This document shows positions 27,664-35,822 of a DNA stretch of 64,000 nucleotides, in pieces. Position numbers and translations under genes: made by a program. Origin of the DNA: Streptomyces calvus (GTDB lineage Bacteria > Actinomycetota > Actinomycetes > Streptomycetales > Streptomycetaceae); contig NZ_VCNP01000047.1 in assembly GCF_006782915.1 (NCBI RefSeq), forward strand, positions 62,001-126,000, given 5' to 3'. Under the pieces are notes generated by a model that saw only the letters and a program-made list of their open reading frames with translations, was not told the DNA's origin and did no database searches. How positions within the stretch are numbered: position 1 is the first letter of the stretch; each line of letters starts with the position of its first letter.

Positions 27664-28868
27664 TTGTAGCCTCCGGACGGCGTGTTCCAAGGTTCGCCCG
27701 AACCCGGTGCGTCGAAGTCGTAGGACGACGACGGCGACGCACCGGAGGGTGTTTCAGTGGTGGGACCGCTGTTGTACGTGTCGTTCGGGATGTACGTGCC
27801 GGAGAGGGTGTTCGTCTCACCGGTGTCGTACACATCACTCGAGCCGTAGCCGGAGCCGGCCGGACCGCCGTACGCCGGGATGGTGTGTCCGGTGTCGTCG
27901 AGCGGGTCGTACGCCGACGGCGGGGCCTCGCCGACCGGCGGCGGGGACGGGACCGGCCAGCTGCCGGAGGTGCTCCCGGGGCCGTCCACGCGCGGGACCG
28001 TCTCGGTGGGCCGGAGGTCCGGCGGCAGCTCCGTGCGGCCGGCCGGCCCGGTCGGCGGCGTGCGGCGGGACGAGGAGACCGCGCGGTAGGCGGCGGCGAA
28101 TCCGTTCGCCGGTTCCGGGGCGGGCGCCCGCCCGGCGGTCTCGTACCGCGGCACGTCCCGCGCGGTGCCGCGCCGGCCCTCCCGGCCGGGCAGCGACTCG
28201 GCCGCCCGGGCCCTGCTCCTGGCCGGCTTCTCCCGGTCGCGCTGCCCGTCGGAGTCGAACAGCGCGGTGATGCCGTCGGCGACCCTGCGCTTGATCCGGG
28301 GCGGGCAGGCGCGCAGGACGAGCACCGCCGTGACGCCGAGCAGGGACAGCCCGTACAGCACCAGGAAGACCGGCTTGGCCGCTCGACCCGCGTAGAGGCC
28401 GTGCACCAGGGCGGCGCACCACGCCGGGTACGCCAGCATGTGCATCGCCCGCCAGCGGGCGGCGACCGGGGCCGGGGAGGCGAAGCGGTTGCGCAGCACG
28501 CCGGTGACGCCGACGAAGAACATCAGCAGGCCGGCGAGGGTGCCGAGCCCGATGAGGAAGGCCCGGCCGGTGACCACCTCGTCCTCGGTGAGCAGCAGTC
28601 CGAACGGGATCACCGCGGCGATCCAGGTGGTGTGGTCCTGCGCCACCTTGATGCCGATGTGCAGCACCAGGAAGACGATCGAGGCGACCGAGGTCGTGCG
28701 GTGCACCGCCTGCGCCAGGATCCGCTGGCGGGGACCGAGCAGGATCCGGTCCTGGGCGACGAGTCCCCAGATCACCGAGCAGCTCAGGCAGACCAGCGAC
28801 AGGACGCCCACACCGAAGCCGAGGAACTCGGCGAGCCAGTCGTCCGCCGTGCTGTCGTCGGGCCTCAC
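27660..28868 (-). CDS. Ferric-reductase-like haem-b membrane protein
   Basis: A 402-residue protein starting at GTG 28868 (GGGAGG 6 nt upstream; a start further upstream at 28973 is possible). The N-terminal ~230 residues hold about six transmembrane helices. Paired His residues suited to b-haem ligation lie in HRTTSVASIVFLVLHIG and in MHMLAYPAWCAALVHGLYAG. The C-terminal ~170 residues are polar and disordered (Pro, Ser, Gly, Tyr, Thr), with no FAD or NADPH domain of its own. It ends in a 4-bp GTGA overlap with the NuoF-like gene, so the two polypeptides probably form one membrane oxidoreductase. The substrate is unknown. Confidence 0.82.
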   Translation of the reverse strand: MRPDDSTADDWLAEFLGFGVGVLSLVCLSCSVIWGLVAQDRILLGPRQRILAQAVHRTTSVASIVFLVLHIGIKVAQDHTTWIAAVIPFGLLLTEDEVVTGRAFLIGLGTLAGLLMFFVGVTGVLRNRFASPAPVAARWRAMHMLAYPAWCAALVHGLYAGRAAKPVFLVLYGLSLLGVTAVLVLRACPPRIKRRVADGITALFDSDGQRDREKPARSRARAAESLPGREGRRGTARDVPRYETAGRAPAPEPANGFAAAYRAVSSSRRTPPTGPAGRTELPPDLRPTETVPRVDGPGSTSGSWPVPSPPPVGEAPPSAYDPLDDTGHTIPAYGGPAGSGYGSSDVYDTGETNTLSGTYIPNDTYNSGPTTETPSGASPSSSYDFDAPGSGEPWNTPSGGYK

Positions 28869-29182
28869 GACCTGCCTCCCGCCGTCGCGACGCCGGGCGG
28901 GCACGACCGGGCCGCAGCCGACCGGCCCCGTGCGGGGGGTGGGCTGCTGTCTGCACGAGAGTTCATGGGGCAACTCCGAAAGGTTCGGTAAAGCGGTCCC
29001 GCTGCCGAACTCTAGGGCTCGTCATACCGATCAGTACGAGGTTTCAGTTATTGCGCTGTTATCAAATGACGATCCACTCGTTGCGATGTCCCTTAGCGGT
29101 TATTACGCGAAGTAACCGGGGCGGACGGTGCGCGGCGGGAAGCGCGTCGCGGCCGGATCGAGGGCTGCGGTACCCTAGCGCC
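28869..29182. promoter_or_regulatory. Divergent intergenic region before the leuS leader
   Basis: This 314-bp gap lies between the membrane oxidoreductase operon (minus) and the leuS leader peptide (plus). An A+T-rich stretch at about 29020-29115 (GTTTCAGTTATTGCGCTGTTATC, GGTTATTACGCGAAG) stands out and is the likely promoter zone for the oxidoreductase operon. TACCCT at 29171-29176, 6 nt before ATG 29183, is the likely -10 box of the leader transcript. No gene is seen. Confidence 0.45.
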
Positions 29183-29221
29183 ATGCGTGCCGTACGCCTT
29201 CTGCTTAGCGGGCCGCGCTGA
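29183..29221 (+). CDS. leuS leader peptide (12 aa, Leu-Leu-Leu)
   Basis: The frame MRAVRLLLSGPR begins at ATG 29183 and ends at TGA 29219-29221. Its TACCCT box ends 6 nt upstream, so it looks leaderless. Codons 6-8 are CTT CTG CTT; CTT is very rare in this genome. The peptide precedes leuS by 126 bp, with a hairpin system and a terminator with a T tract between. The arrangement matches leader peptides whose translation senses charged tRNA. Consecutive Leu codons ahead of leucyl-tRNA synthetase make leucine-dependent attenuation a reasonable inference. Confidence 0.7.
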   Translation: MRAVRLLLSGPR

Positions 29222-29296
29222 TCAGTCCCGACCGCCGGTGACACGCCGGTCGGAATCGGCGCGGCGTCCCCTCCTGTGCGAGGGGATTTTTCATTT
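29212..29296 (+). promoter_or_regulatory. Attenuator RNA structure and intrinsic terminator upstream of leuS
   Basis: GCCGCGC at 29212-29218 (inside the leader frame) can pair with GCGCGGC at 29259-29265. Within it CCGACCG (29228-29234) pairs with CGGTCGG (29247-29253). A separate hairpin TCCCCTC/GAGGGGA (29267-29273/29280-29286) is followed at once by TTTTT and further T's, a Rho-independent terminator that is unusual in this T-poor genome. A ribosome stalled at Leu codons 29198-29206 would cover the 5' arm at 29212. How that would disrupt the terminator is not clear from the sequence. Confidence 0.65.
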
Positions 29297-29346
29297 CCGG
29301 CGAACCGCAGCAGCAGGCAGAGACGATCGATGGAGCATTGAGGATC

Positions 29347-32223
29347 ATGAGCGAGACGAACCCCGCAGCCGCGGAGGCCGCGCCGCACCGCTACACGGCC
29401 GCTCTGGCGGCCGAGATCGAGGCACGCTGGCAGGACTTCTGGGACGCCGACGGCACGTACGCCGCGCCCAACCCGAGCGGTGACCTGGCGGGCGATCCCG
29501 CGACGGTCGCCAGGCCCAAGAAGTTCATCATGGACATGTTCCCGTACCCGTCCGGTGCGGGACTGCACGTCGGCCACCCGCTGGGCTACATCGCCACCGA
29601 CGTTTTCGCCCGCTTCCAGCGCATGACCGGGCACAACGTCCTGCACACCCTGGGCTTCGACGCCTTCGGCCTGCCCGCCGAGCAGTACGCCGTGCAGACC
29701 GGCACGCACCCGCGCGTGTCCACCGAAGCCAACATGGAGAACATGAAGTCCCAGCTGCGCCGGCTGGGCCTGGGCCACGACAAGCGCCGGTCGTTCGCCA
29801 CGATCGACCCGGACTACTACAAGTGGACCCAGTGGATCTTCCTGCAGATCTTCAACTCCTGGTACGACGAGGAGGCGCGGAAGGCCCGCCCGATTTCCGA
29901 GCTGATCGCGCTGTTCGAGTCCGGTGAGCGGCCCGTGCCGGGTCACACGCGTGCCTGGAGCGAGCTGAGCGAGGCCGAGCGCGCCGACGTCCTGGGCGAG
30001 TTCCGCCTGGCCTACGCCTCCGACGCGCCCGTCAACTGGTGCCCGGGCCTGGGCACCGTGCTGGCCAACGAGGAGGTCACCGCCGAGGGTCGCTCCGAGC
30101 GCGGCAACTTCCCGGTCTTCAAGGCCAAGCTGCGCCAGTGGAACATGCGGATCACGGCGTACGCCGACCGCCTGCTGGACGACCTGGACGCCCTGGACTG
30201 GCCCGAGGCCATCAAGCTGCAGCAGCGCAACTGGATCGGCCGCTCCGAGGGCGCCCGCGTCGACTTCCCGATCGACGGCGAACGCATCACCGTCTTCACC
30301 ACCCGCCCGGACACCCTGTTCGGCGCCACCTACATGGTGCTGGCGCCCGAGCACCCGCTGGTGGAGAAGTTCACCCCGGCCGCCTGGCCCGAGGGCACCC
30401 ACGAGGTGTGGACCGGCGGCCACGCCACCCCGGCCGAGGCCGTCGCCGCCTACCGCGCGCAGGCCGCCTCGAAGTCCGACGTGGAGCGGCAGGCCGAGGC
30501 CAAGGACAAGACCGGCGTCTTCATCGGCGCGTACGCCACCAACCCGGTCAACGGCGCCCGGGTGCCCGTCTTCATCGCCGACTACGTCCTGATGGGCTAC
30601 GGCACCGGCGCGATCATGGCCGTCCCCGGCCACGACACGCGTGACTTCGCCTTCGCGCGCGCCTTCGAGCTGCCCATCGCCTGCGTGGTCGAGCCGACCG
30701 ACGGACGCGGCACCGACCCGTCGACGTGGGACGACGCCTTCGCCTCCTACGACGCGAAGATCGTGAACTCCACCGGCGCGGACATCTCCCTGGACGGCCT
30801 GGGCGTCGCCGAGGCCAAGGCGCGCATCACCGAGTGGCTGGAGAGCAGCGGCCACGGCGAGGGCACCGTCAACTACCGGCTGCGCGACTGGCTGTTCAGC
30901 CGCCAGCGCTACTGGGGCGAGCCCTTCCCCATCGTCTACGACGAGGACGGCGTCGCCCACGCCCTGCCCGAGTCGATGCTGCCGCTGGAGCTGCCCGAGG
31001 TCGAGGACTACTCGCCGCGCACCTTCGACCCGGACGACGCCGACACCGAGCCGGAGACGCCGCTGTCGCGCAACGAGGACTGGGTCAACGTCACCCTGGA
31101 CCTGGGCGACGGGCCGAAGAAGTACCGCCGCGAGACCAACACCATGCCCAACTGGGCCGGTTCCTGCTGGTACGAGCTGCGCTACCTGGACCCGCACAAC
31201 AGCGAGCAGCTGGTCGACCCGGCCGTCGAGCAGTACTGGATGGGCCCGCGCGAGGGCATGCCGCACGGCGGCGTCGACCTGTACGTGGGCGGCGCCGAGC
31301 ACGCCGTGCTGCACCTGCTGTACGCGCGCTTCTGGTCCAAGGTGCTGTACGACCTGGGGCACGTGTCGTCGGCGGAGCCGTTCCACAAGCTGTTCAACCA
31401 GGGCATGATCCAGGCCTACGTGTACCGCGACAGCCGGGGCATCGCGGTGCCGGCCGCCGAGGTGGAGGAGCGCGACGGCGGCTACTACTACCAGGGCGAG
31501 AAGGTCTCCCGGCTGCTGGGCAAGATGGGCAAGTCCCTGAAGAACGCTGTCACTCCGGACGAGATCTGCGCCGAGTACGGCGCGGACACGCTGCGCCTGT
31601 ACGAGATGGCCATGGGCCCGCTGGACGTGTCCCGGCCGTGGGACACCCGCGCGGTGGTCGGCCAGTTCCGGCTGCTGCAGCGGCTGTGGCGCAACATCGT
31701 CGACGAGGCGACCGGCGAGGTGACCGTCGTCGACACGGAGGCCGCCGACATCGACGAGGAGACCCTGCGCGCGCTGCACAAGGCGATCGACGGTGTCCGC
31801 GGCGACCTGGAGGGCATGCGCTTCAACACCGCCATCGCCAAGGTCACCGAGCTGAACAACCACCTGACCAAGCGGCAGGGCCCGTTGCCGCGGTCCGTGG
31901 CGGAGGCCCTGGTGCTGATGGTCGCCCCGCTGGCCCCGCACATCGCCGAGGAGCTGTGGCGCAAGCTGGGCCACACGGACTCCGTCGTCCACCAGGACTT
32001 CCCGGTGGCCGACCCGGCGTACGTGGTCGACGAGACCGTGACCTGCGTCGTGCAGATCAAGGGCAAGGTCAAGGCGCGGCTGGAGGTCTCCCCGGGCATC
32101 TCGCAGGAGGAGTTGGAGAAGGTCGCGCTGGCCGACGAGCGGGTCGTCGCGGCGCTGGACGGCGCGGGCATCCGCAAGGTCATCGTGCGGGCGCCGAAGC
32201 TGGTGAACATCGTTCCGGCGTGA
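29347..32223 (+). CDS. leuS: Leucyl-tRNA synthetase
   Basis: The enzyme charges tRNA-Leu with leucine and proofreads with its CP1 domain. The 958-residue protein starts at ATG 29347. The class I signatures are HVGH (residues 74-77, in PYPSGAGLHVGHPLG) and KMGKS (residues 726-730, in LLGKMGKSLKN). The editing domain (TTRPDTLFGATYMVLAPEHPL, GYGTGAIMAVPGHDTRDF) and the C-terminal anticodon-binding region are complete. Upstream lie a Leu-rich leader peptide and an intrinsic terminator, so expression probably responds to leucyl-tRNA supply. The 3' end is followed by degenerate copies of its own last ~25 bp. Confidence 0.97.
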   Translation: MSETNPAAAEAAPHRYTAALAAEIEARWQDFWDADGTYAAPNPSGDLAGDPATVARPKKFIMDMFPYPSGAGLHVGHPLGYIATDVFARFQRMTGHNVLHTLGFDAFGLPAEQYAVQTGTHPRVSTEANMENMKSQLRRLGLGHDKRRSFATIDPDYYKWTQWIFLQIFNSWYDEEARKARPISELIALFESGERPVPGHTRAWSELSEAERADVLGEFRLAYASDAPVNWCPGLGTVLANEEVTAEGRSERGNFPVFKAKLRQWNMRITAYADRLLDDLDALDWPEAIKLQQRNWIGRSEGARVDFPIDGERITVFTTRPDTLFGATYMVLAPEHPLVEKFTPAAWPEGTHEVWTGGHATPAEAVAAYRAQAASKSDVERQAEAKDKTGVFIGAYATNPVNGARVPVFIADYVLMGYGTGAIMAVPGHDTRDFAFARAFELPIACVVEPTDGRGTDPSTWDDAFASYDAKIVNSTGADISLDGLGVAEAKARITEWLESSGHGEGTVNYRLRDWLFSRQRYWGEPFPIVYDEDGVAHALPESMLPLELPEVEDYSPRTFDPDDADTEPETPLSRNEDWVNVTLDLGDGPKKYRRETNTMPNWAGSCWYELRYLDPHNSEQLVDPAVEQYWMGPREGMPHGGVDLYVGGAEHAVLHLLYARFWSKVLYDLGHVSSAEPFHKLFNQGMIQAYVYRDSRGIAVPAAEVEERDGGYYYQGEKVSRLLGKMGKSLKNAVTPDEICAEYGADTLRLYEMAMGPLDVSRPWDTRAVVGQFRLLQRLWRNIVDEATGEVTVVDTEAADIDEETLRALHKAIDGVRGDLEGMRFNTAIAKVTELNNHLTKRQGPLPRSVAEALVLMVAPLAPHIAEELWRKLGHTDSVVHQDFPVADPAYVVDETVTCVVQIKGKVKARLEVSPGISQEELEKVALADERVVAALDGAGIRKVIVRAPKLVNIVPA

Positions 32224-32388
32224 GGTGAGGCGGCCGGTGAGCACCGTCCGGGGTGAGGTGAGGCCGGTGAGCACCGTCCGGCATGAGGCGGCGGACGGTG
32301 AACCTCGTTCCGGGTGAGCGGGACGACGGTGAACATCGTTCCGGGTGAGGTGGACGACGGGGAACGCCGTCTCCGCGTGAGGTGAGCG
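32202..32388. repeat. Degenerate ~31-bp tandem repeats derived from the leuS 3' end
   Basis: The last codons and stop of leuS (GGTGAACATCGTTCCGGCG then TGAGGTGAGG) recur five more times in degenerate form. Units start at 32202 (in leuS), 32236, 32266, 32297, 32328 and 32359, so the period is 30-34 bp. The units at 32297 and 32328 keep the GGTGAAC-CTCGTTCC and GGTGAACATCGTTCC cores. The tract fills most of the 382-bp gap to the next gene, in which I see no gene. It looks like slippage duplication of the gene end followed by drift. Confidence 0.75.
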
Positions 32389-32605
32389 CCGGGGCTCGTC
32401 CGGTGTTCGGCATGATCCGCCGGACGGGCCCCGGGGGCCGCCGGACGGGTCCCCGGGGAAGTCCAAGTGGTCCAGGCGGTCCGGGTGGTCCCCTACGGGC
32501 AGGTTCGGGGTTCGTCAGGAACTCCGGACCTGCCCGCTGCGTTTACCGTTGAAGAGCGGCGCGGAGTGCGCCGGGACATGCGGGAAGGCCCGGAGGAGGA
32601 GCTTC

Positions 32606-33352
32606 GTGGAAGCGGTGTTCGCAGTGGTCGCCCTGCTGTTCGTGCTCTTCGTCGTGCTCGGCGTGTACGCCACGGTGAAGGTCGTCGGCGCCGCCAAGCG
32701 CACCGCCGACCGCCATCTCACCCAGGCCCGCCGCACGGTGGAGGACCACACTCTCAGGGCCAAGGCCTTCGCCCAGCCCGGCCCGGCCGGCGAGATCGCC
32801 CAGCTCCGGCTGAAGCTGCGCACCTCGATGCGGGCCACCCAGGAAGCCCTGGAGGCCGCCGTCGCCGAGGACGCCTCCCTCAAGGAGTCCCTCGGCCTCT
32901 TCCAGCGGCTCAGTGCACACGGCCACGAACTGGACGGCGAGCTGAGGCGGCTGGAGTCCGAGCCGGACCGCGCCACGCTGGCCGCGCGCCTGCCGGAGCT
33001 GCGCGAGCGTACCGAGCGCGTGACGAGTTCCGCGGACTCGCTGCGCTGGGCCGCCCGGGACCGCGCCGGGCGTTTCGCCTCCGACGACCTCGACTCCCTG
33101 AGCGAGCAGATCGACATGGAGGCCGGTGCCCTGCGGCACTGGACCACCACGGAACCGCACCCCGCGCCGCCGCCCTGGCCCGAGGCGCCCGCCGCCGACA
33201 CCGCGACGTCCGGTCAGACCTGGCCGGAGGGCTCGCAGCGGGCCTCCGCGCGCGAACCGGGCCCGGAGCCCGCGCCGCCCGCCATCAGCCCGCCCGCGCC
33301 GCGGCCCACCTACCCCTGGCAGAAGAAGCCCCGCCCCGAGAACACCACTTGA
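32606..33352 (+). CDS. Membrane-anchored coiled-coil protein
   Basis: The 248-residue protein starts at GTG 32606 behind a strong GGAGGAGG site. A transmembrane helix comes first (VEAVFAVVALLFVLFVVLGVYATV), then about 150 residues of charged helix with heptad-like spacing (RTVEDHTLRAKAF, QLRLKLRTSMRATQEALEAAV, ESLGLFQRLSAHGHELDGELRRLE), and a Pro/Ala-rich tail. The shape suggests an inner-face membrane scaffold. I recognise no enzymatic motif. The gene lies between leuS and degV and is probably transcribed on its own. Confidence 0.75.
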   Translation: MEAVFAVVALLFVLFVVLGVYATVKVVGAAKRTADRHLTQARRTVEDHTLRAKAFAQPGPAGEIAQLRLKLRTSMRATQEALEAAVAEDASLKESLGLFQRLSAHGHELDGELRRLESEPDRATLAARLPELRERTERVTSSADSLRWAARDRAGRFASDDLDSLSEQIDMEAGALRHWTTTEPHPAPPPWPEAPAADTATSGQTWPEGSQRASAREPGPEPAPPAISPPAPRPTYPWQKKPRPENTT

Positions 33353-33411
33353 TCCGGACACGGCCGGACGCGGCCCGCGGGGCCGGGCTGCCGTACGGGC
33401 ACTACGGCAGG

Positions 33412-33427
33412 TAACCTCCAGCTCATG
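33412..33427 (+). promoter_or_regulatory. Leaderless-type promoter of the DegV-family gene
   Basis: TAACCT at 33412-33417 is 7 nt before ATG 33425 and there is no ribosome-binding site. Confidence 0.45.
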
Positions 33428-34270
33428 TCCCGCCATGTCGCGATCGTCACCGATTCCACGGCCTACCTGCCGGCCCGGACGATGGAGCGGCATCGCATCA
33501 CGGCGGTACCCCTGACCGTGGTTCTCGGCGACCGCGCCCTCGAAGAGGGCACCGAGATCTCCACCCGCTCGCTCGCCCAGGCTTTGCAGAAGCGGCGCCC
33601 GGTGACGACCTCACGGCCCGGCCCGGAGGTCTTCGCCGAGACCTACCGCAAGGTCGCCGAGTCCGGTGCGACCGGCATCGTCTCCCTCCACCTCTCCGCC
33701 GAACTCTCCGGCACCCATGACGCGGCGGTCGTCGCCGCCCGCGAGGCTCCGGTGCCGGTGCGGGTGGTGGACACCGGCATGATCGCGATGGCGCTCGGCT
33801 TCTGCGCGCTCGCCGCGGCGCAGACCGCGGAGACGGGCGGCACGGTGGACGAGGCGGTCACCGCCGCGGAGAAACGCGCGGCGGGCACCTCTGCCTACTT
33901 CTACGTCGACACCCTCGACTACCTGCGCCGCGGCGGACGCATCGGCGCCGCGCAGGCCCTGCTGGGCTCGGCCCTCGCGGTGAAACCGCTGCTCCAGCTG
34001 GCGGGCGGCCGCATCGAACCGCTGGAGAAGGTCCGTACGGCGTCGAAGGCGATCGCCCGGCTGGAGGAGATCGCGGCCGAGCAGGCCGGCGGCGGGCCGG
34101 TCGACGTCGCCGTCCACCACCTCGCCGCCCCGGACCGCGCCGCCGCCCTCGCGGAGCGGCTGCGGGCCCGGCTGCCGGGCCTGGCGGACCTGCATGTCAG
34201 CGAGGTCGGTGCGGTGATCGGCGCGCACACGGGGCCGGGGTTGCTGGGGGTCGTGGTCTCGAGCCGGTGA
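33425..34270 (+). CDS. DegV-family fatty-acid-binding protein
   Basis: The 281-residue protein matches the DegV family: HVAIVTDSTAYLPA at the N-terminus, VTTSRPGPEVFAETYRK, GIVSLHLSAELSGTHDAAVVAA, VRVVDTGMIAMALGF, FYVDTLDYLRRGGRIGAAQALLG, and the end VGAVIGAHTGPGLLGVVV. Family members bind a fatty acid between two domains and, as FakB, present it to the kinase FakA for phosphorylation. No fakA is seen in this window. The gene order leuS-(coiled coil)-degV-comEA matches other Streptomyces as I recall it. Confidence 0.92.
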   Translation: MSRHVAIVTDSTAYLPARTMERHRITAVPLTVVLGDRALEEGTEISTRSLAQALQKRRPVTTSRPGPEVFAETYRKVAESGATGIVSLHLSAELSGTHDAAVVAAREAPVPVRVVDTGMIAMALGFCALAAAQTAETGGTVDEAVTAAEKRAAGTSAYFYVDTLDYLRRGGRIGAAQALLGSALAVKPLLQLAGGRIEPLEKVRTASKAIARLEEIAAEQAGGGPVDVAVHHLAAPDRAAALAERLRARLPGLADLHVSEVGAVIGAHTGPGLLGVVVSSR

Positions 34271-34314
34271 GTCTGCGGCGCGGGTCGGTGCGAGTCGTGC
34301 ACGGCCGGTGAGAG

Positions 34315-34475
34315 GGCGCACGTTCGTGCGGCGGGTGCGGGGCGGGGATGCGGGCGGGCACGTCGGTGAGGCGGGTGCCGGGTGGGGATGCGGGCGCACG
34401 TCGGTGAGGCGGGTGCGGGGCGGGGACGTGGGCGGGCACGTCGGTGAGGCGGGTGCGGGCGGTGGCGGCTGGGCG
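34315..34475. repeat. ~40-bp G-rich tandem repeats before comEA
   Basis: Four imperfect units with the core GCGGGTGC start at 34331, 34371, 34409 and 34449 (periods 40, 38, 40) and share CGGGCGGGCACGTCGGTGAG. They fill the 307-bp gap between degV and comEA, in which no gene is seen. One strand is very G-rich and could form unusual structures, or the tract may simply be a slippage product. Confidence 0.7.
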
Positions 34476-34577
34476 TTTGCACTCGTACGGGTGACGGAGT
34501 TTTCCACAACCGGGCGGTAGTCCCCGGGAATTGAGCAAGATCATCGCGGGTGGGGCGAGGTGGCGGATGCTCCTCGC

Positions 34578-35822
34578 ATGGCACTTCGATCAGGCTCACA
34601 CACAGTGACACCGACCAGTGGACCGGGCCGTGGCCCCGGCTCCGACGGCCGCGCCCGCCACCGCCGTCCCACCACCACCCGGCTGCGGAGGCGGCCCCGC
34701 CAGGCCCTGCGACCCCGGGACCGCCCGGCATCGGCGGACGAACTCCGGCAGCGGGCGGAGGTGTTGTTCGGCGGTGGTGGCGGTGGCGGTGGTGCCGGGA
34801 GCGGTGGGGGTGACGCCCGTGCTGGTGGCCGCGGTGCTGCTGCCGGTGGTGGCGGAGGCGGCGGCAACGACAGCGGTGACGTCCGGGCCGCGAGGGGTGG
34901 GGACGACGGCAGTGGGGCGCGGCCGGTGCCGAGTTGGGCCGTGCACGGGGCGCGCCGCGTGGCGCGGGTGGAGGCGTCGGCGGACGCGAACCGTTCGCGG
35001 AGGACCTCACGGCGTCGGGACGTCGCGGACGGCGAGGTGGAGTCGGCGGGCCCGGGAGCGCCCGCGGCAGGCGGCGGCCCGGGGCCTGGCCGCCGGGAGC
35101 GCTGGTCGCTCGCGCTGCGGGAGCGGCTTCCGTTGTGGGCGCAGACGCGGTGCGGACTGGAACGGCGGAGCGTGGTCGCGCTGTCGGTGCTGCTCGTGGT
35201 CGCCGTGGGATTCGCCGTGCAGCACTTCTGGTCGGGGCGGACCCAGTCGGTGCGCGCACCGGACGTGGTGCGGGCGGCGGCGTCCCACGGGGAACCGGCG
35301 GGGAAGGACGGGGCAGGGGCGTCCCGGGCGGGTGCAGCCGGCGGGGCCGTGGACGCCGGTGCCTCGGTGGGACCCGACATCGTGGTCGATGTCAGCGGCA
35401 AGGTGCGCGATCCGGGCATCCATCGTCTGCCGGCCGGTTCACGGGTCGAGGACGCGCTGCGCGCAGCGGGCGGAGTGCGGCCCGGCACCCGGACCGACAC
35501 CCTCAACCGGGCCCGCTTCCTGGTCGACGGCGAACAGGTGGTCGTCGGCGGCCCGGCACCGCCCGCGGGACCGGGAGGCGCCGCCGGAACGGCGGCCGGC
35601 GGCAGCGCGGGAACGGCAGCCGGACCGCCCGTACCGGTGTCCCTGAACACCGCCACCCTGGAGCAGCTCGACACCCTGCCGGGCGTCGGGCCCGTGCTGG
35701 CCCAGCACATCATCGACCACCGCGTCAGGAACGGCGGTTTCCGCTCGGTGGACGAACTGCGCGAGGTCAACGGCATCGGCGACCGCCGCTTCGCGGACCT
35801 GCGCAACCTCGTACGGCCATGA
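34578..35822 (+). CDS. comEA: ComEA-like DNA-binding membrane protein
   Basis: The 414-residue protein (start ATG 34578; GTG 34560 possible) begins with ~190 residues of disordered Gly/Ala/Arg-rich sequence including long Gly runs. One transmembrane helix follows (SVVALSVLLVVAVGFAVQHF, about 200-220), then an SLBB domain (VDVSGKVRDPGIHRLPAGS to LVDGEQVVVG), and a C-terminal helix-hairpin-helix pair (SLNTATLEQLDTLPGVGPVLAQ to VNGIGDRRFADLRNLV). In competent bacteria ComEA binds incoming double-stranded DNA outside the membrane. The long disordered N-terminus is cytoplasmic here. Its stop overlaps the comEC start (ATGA at 35819-35822). Confidence 0.88.
   Translation: MALRSGSHTVTPTSGPGRGPGSDGRARHRRPTTTRLRRRPRQALRPRDRPASADELRQRAEVLFGGGGGGGGAGSGGGDARAGGRGAAAGGGGGGGNDSGDVRAARGGDDGSGARPVPSWAVHGARRVARVEASADANRSRRTSRRRDVADGEVESAGPGAPAAGGGPGPGRRERWSLALRERLPLWAQTRCGLERRSVVALSVLLVVAVGFAVQHFWSGRTQSVRAPDVVRAAASHGEPAGKDGAGASRAGAAGGAVDAGASVGPDIVVDVSGKVRDPGIHRLPAGSRVEDALRAAGGVRPGTRTDTLNRARFLVDGEQVVVGGPAPPAGPGGAAGTAAGGSAGTAAGPPVPVSLNTATLEQLDTLPGVGPVLAQHIIDHRVRNGGFRSVDELREVNGIGDRRFADLRNLVRP

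Noticed and set aside
26056..28868. Part of a respiratory complex I (nuo) operon
   Set aside because: No other nuo genes are near, and the protein has a C-terminal ferredoxin domain and a ferric-reductase-like partner.
32202..32388. CRISPR array downstream of leuS
   Set aside because: Units are contiguous degenerate repeats without unique spacers, and no cas genes are present.
29062..32466. 1,134-residue minus-strand frame opposite leuS
   Set aside because: leuS has all class I synthetase motifs on the plus strand; the antisense frame is a codon-bias artefact.
34315..34475. CRISPR-like repeats before comEA
   Set aside because: Period equals unit length, no spacers, G-rich minisatellite character.
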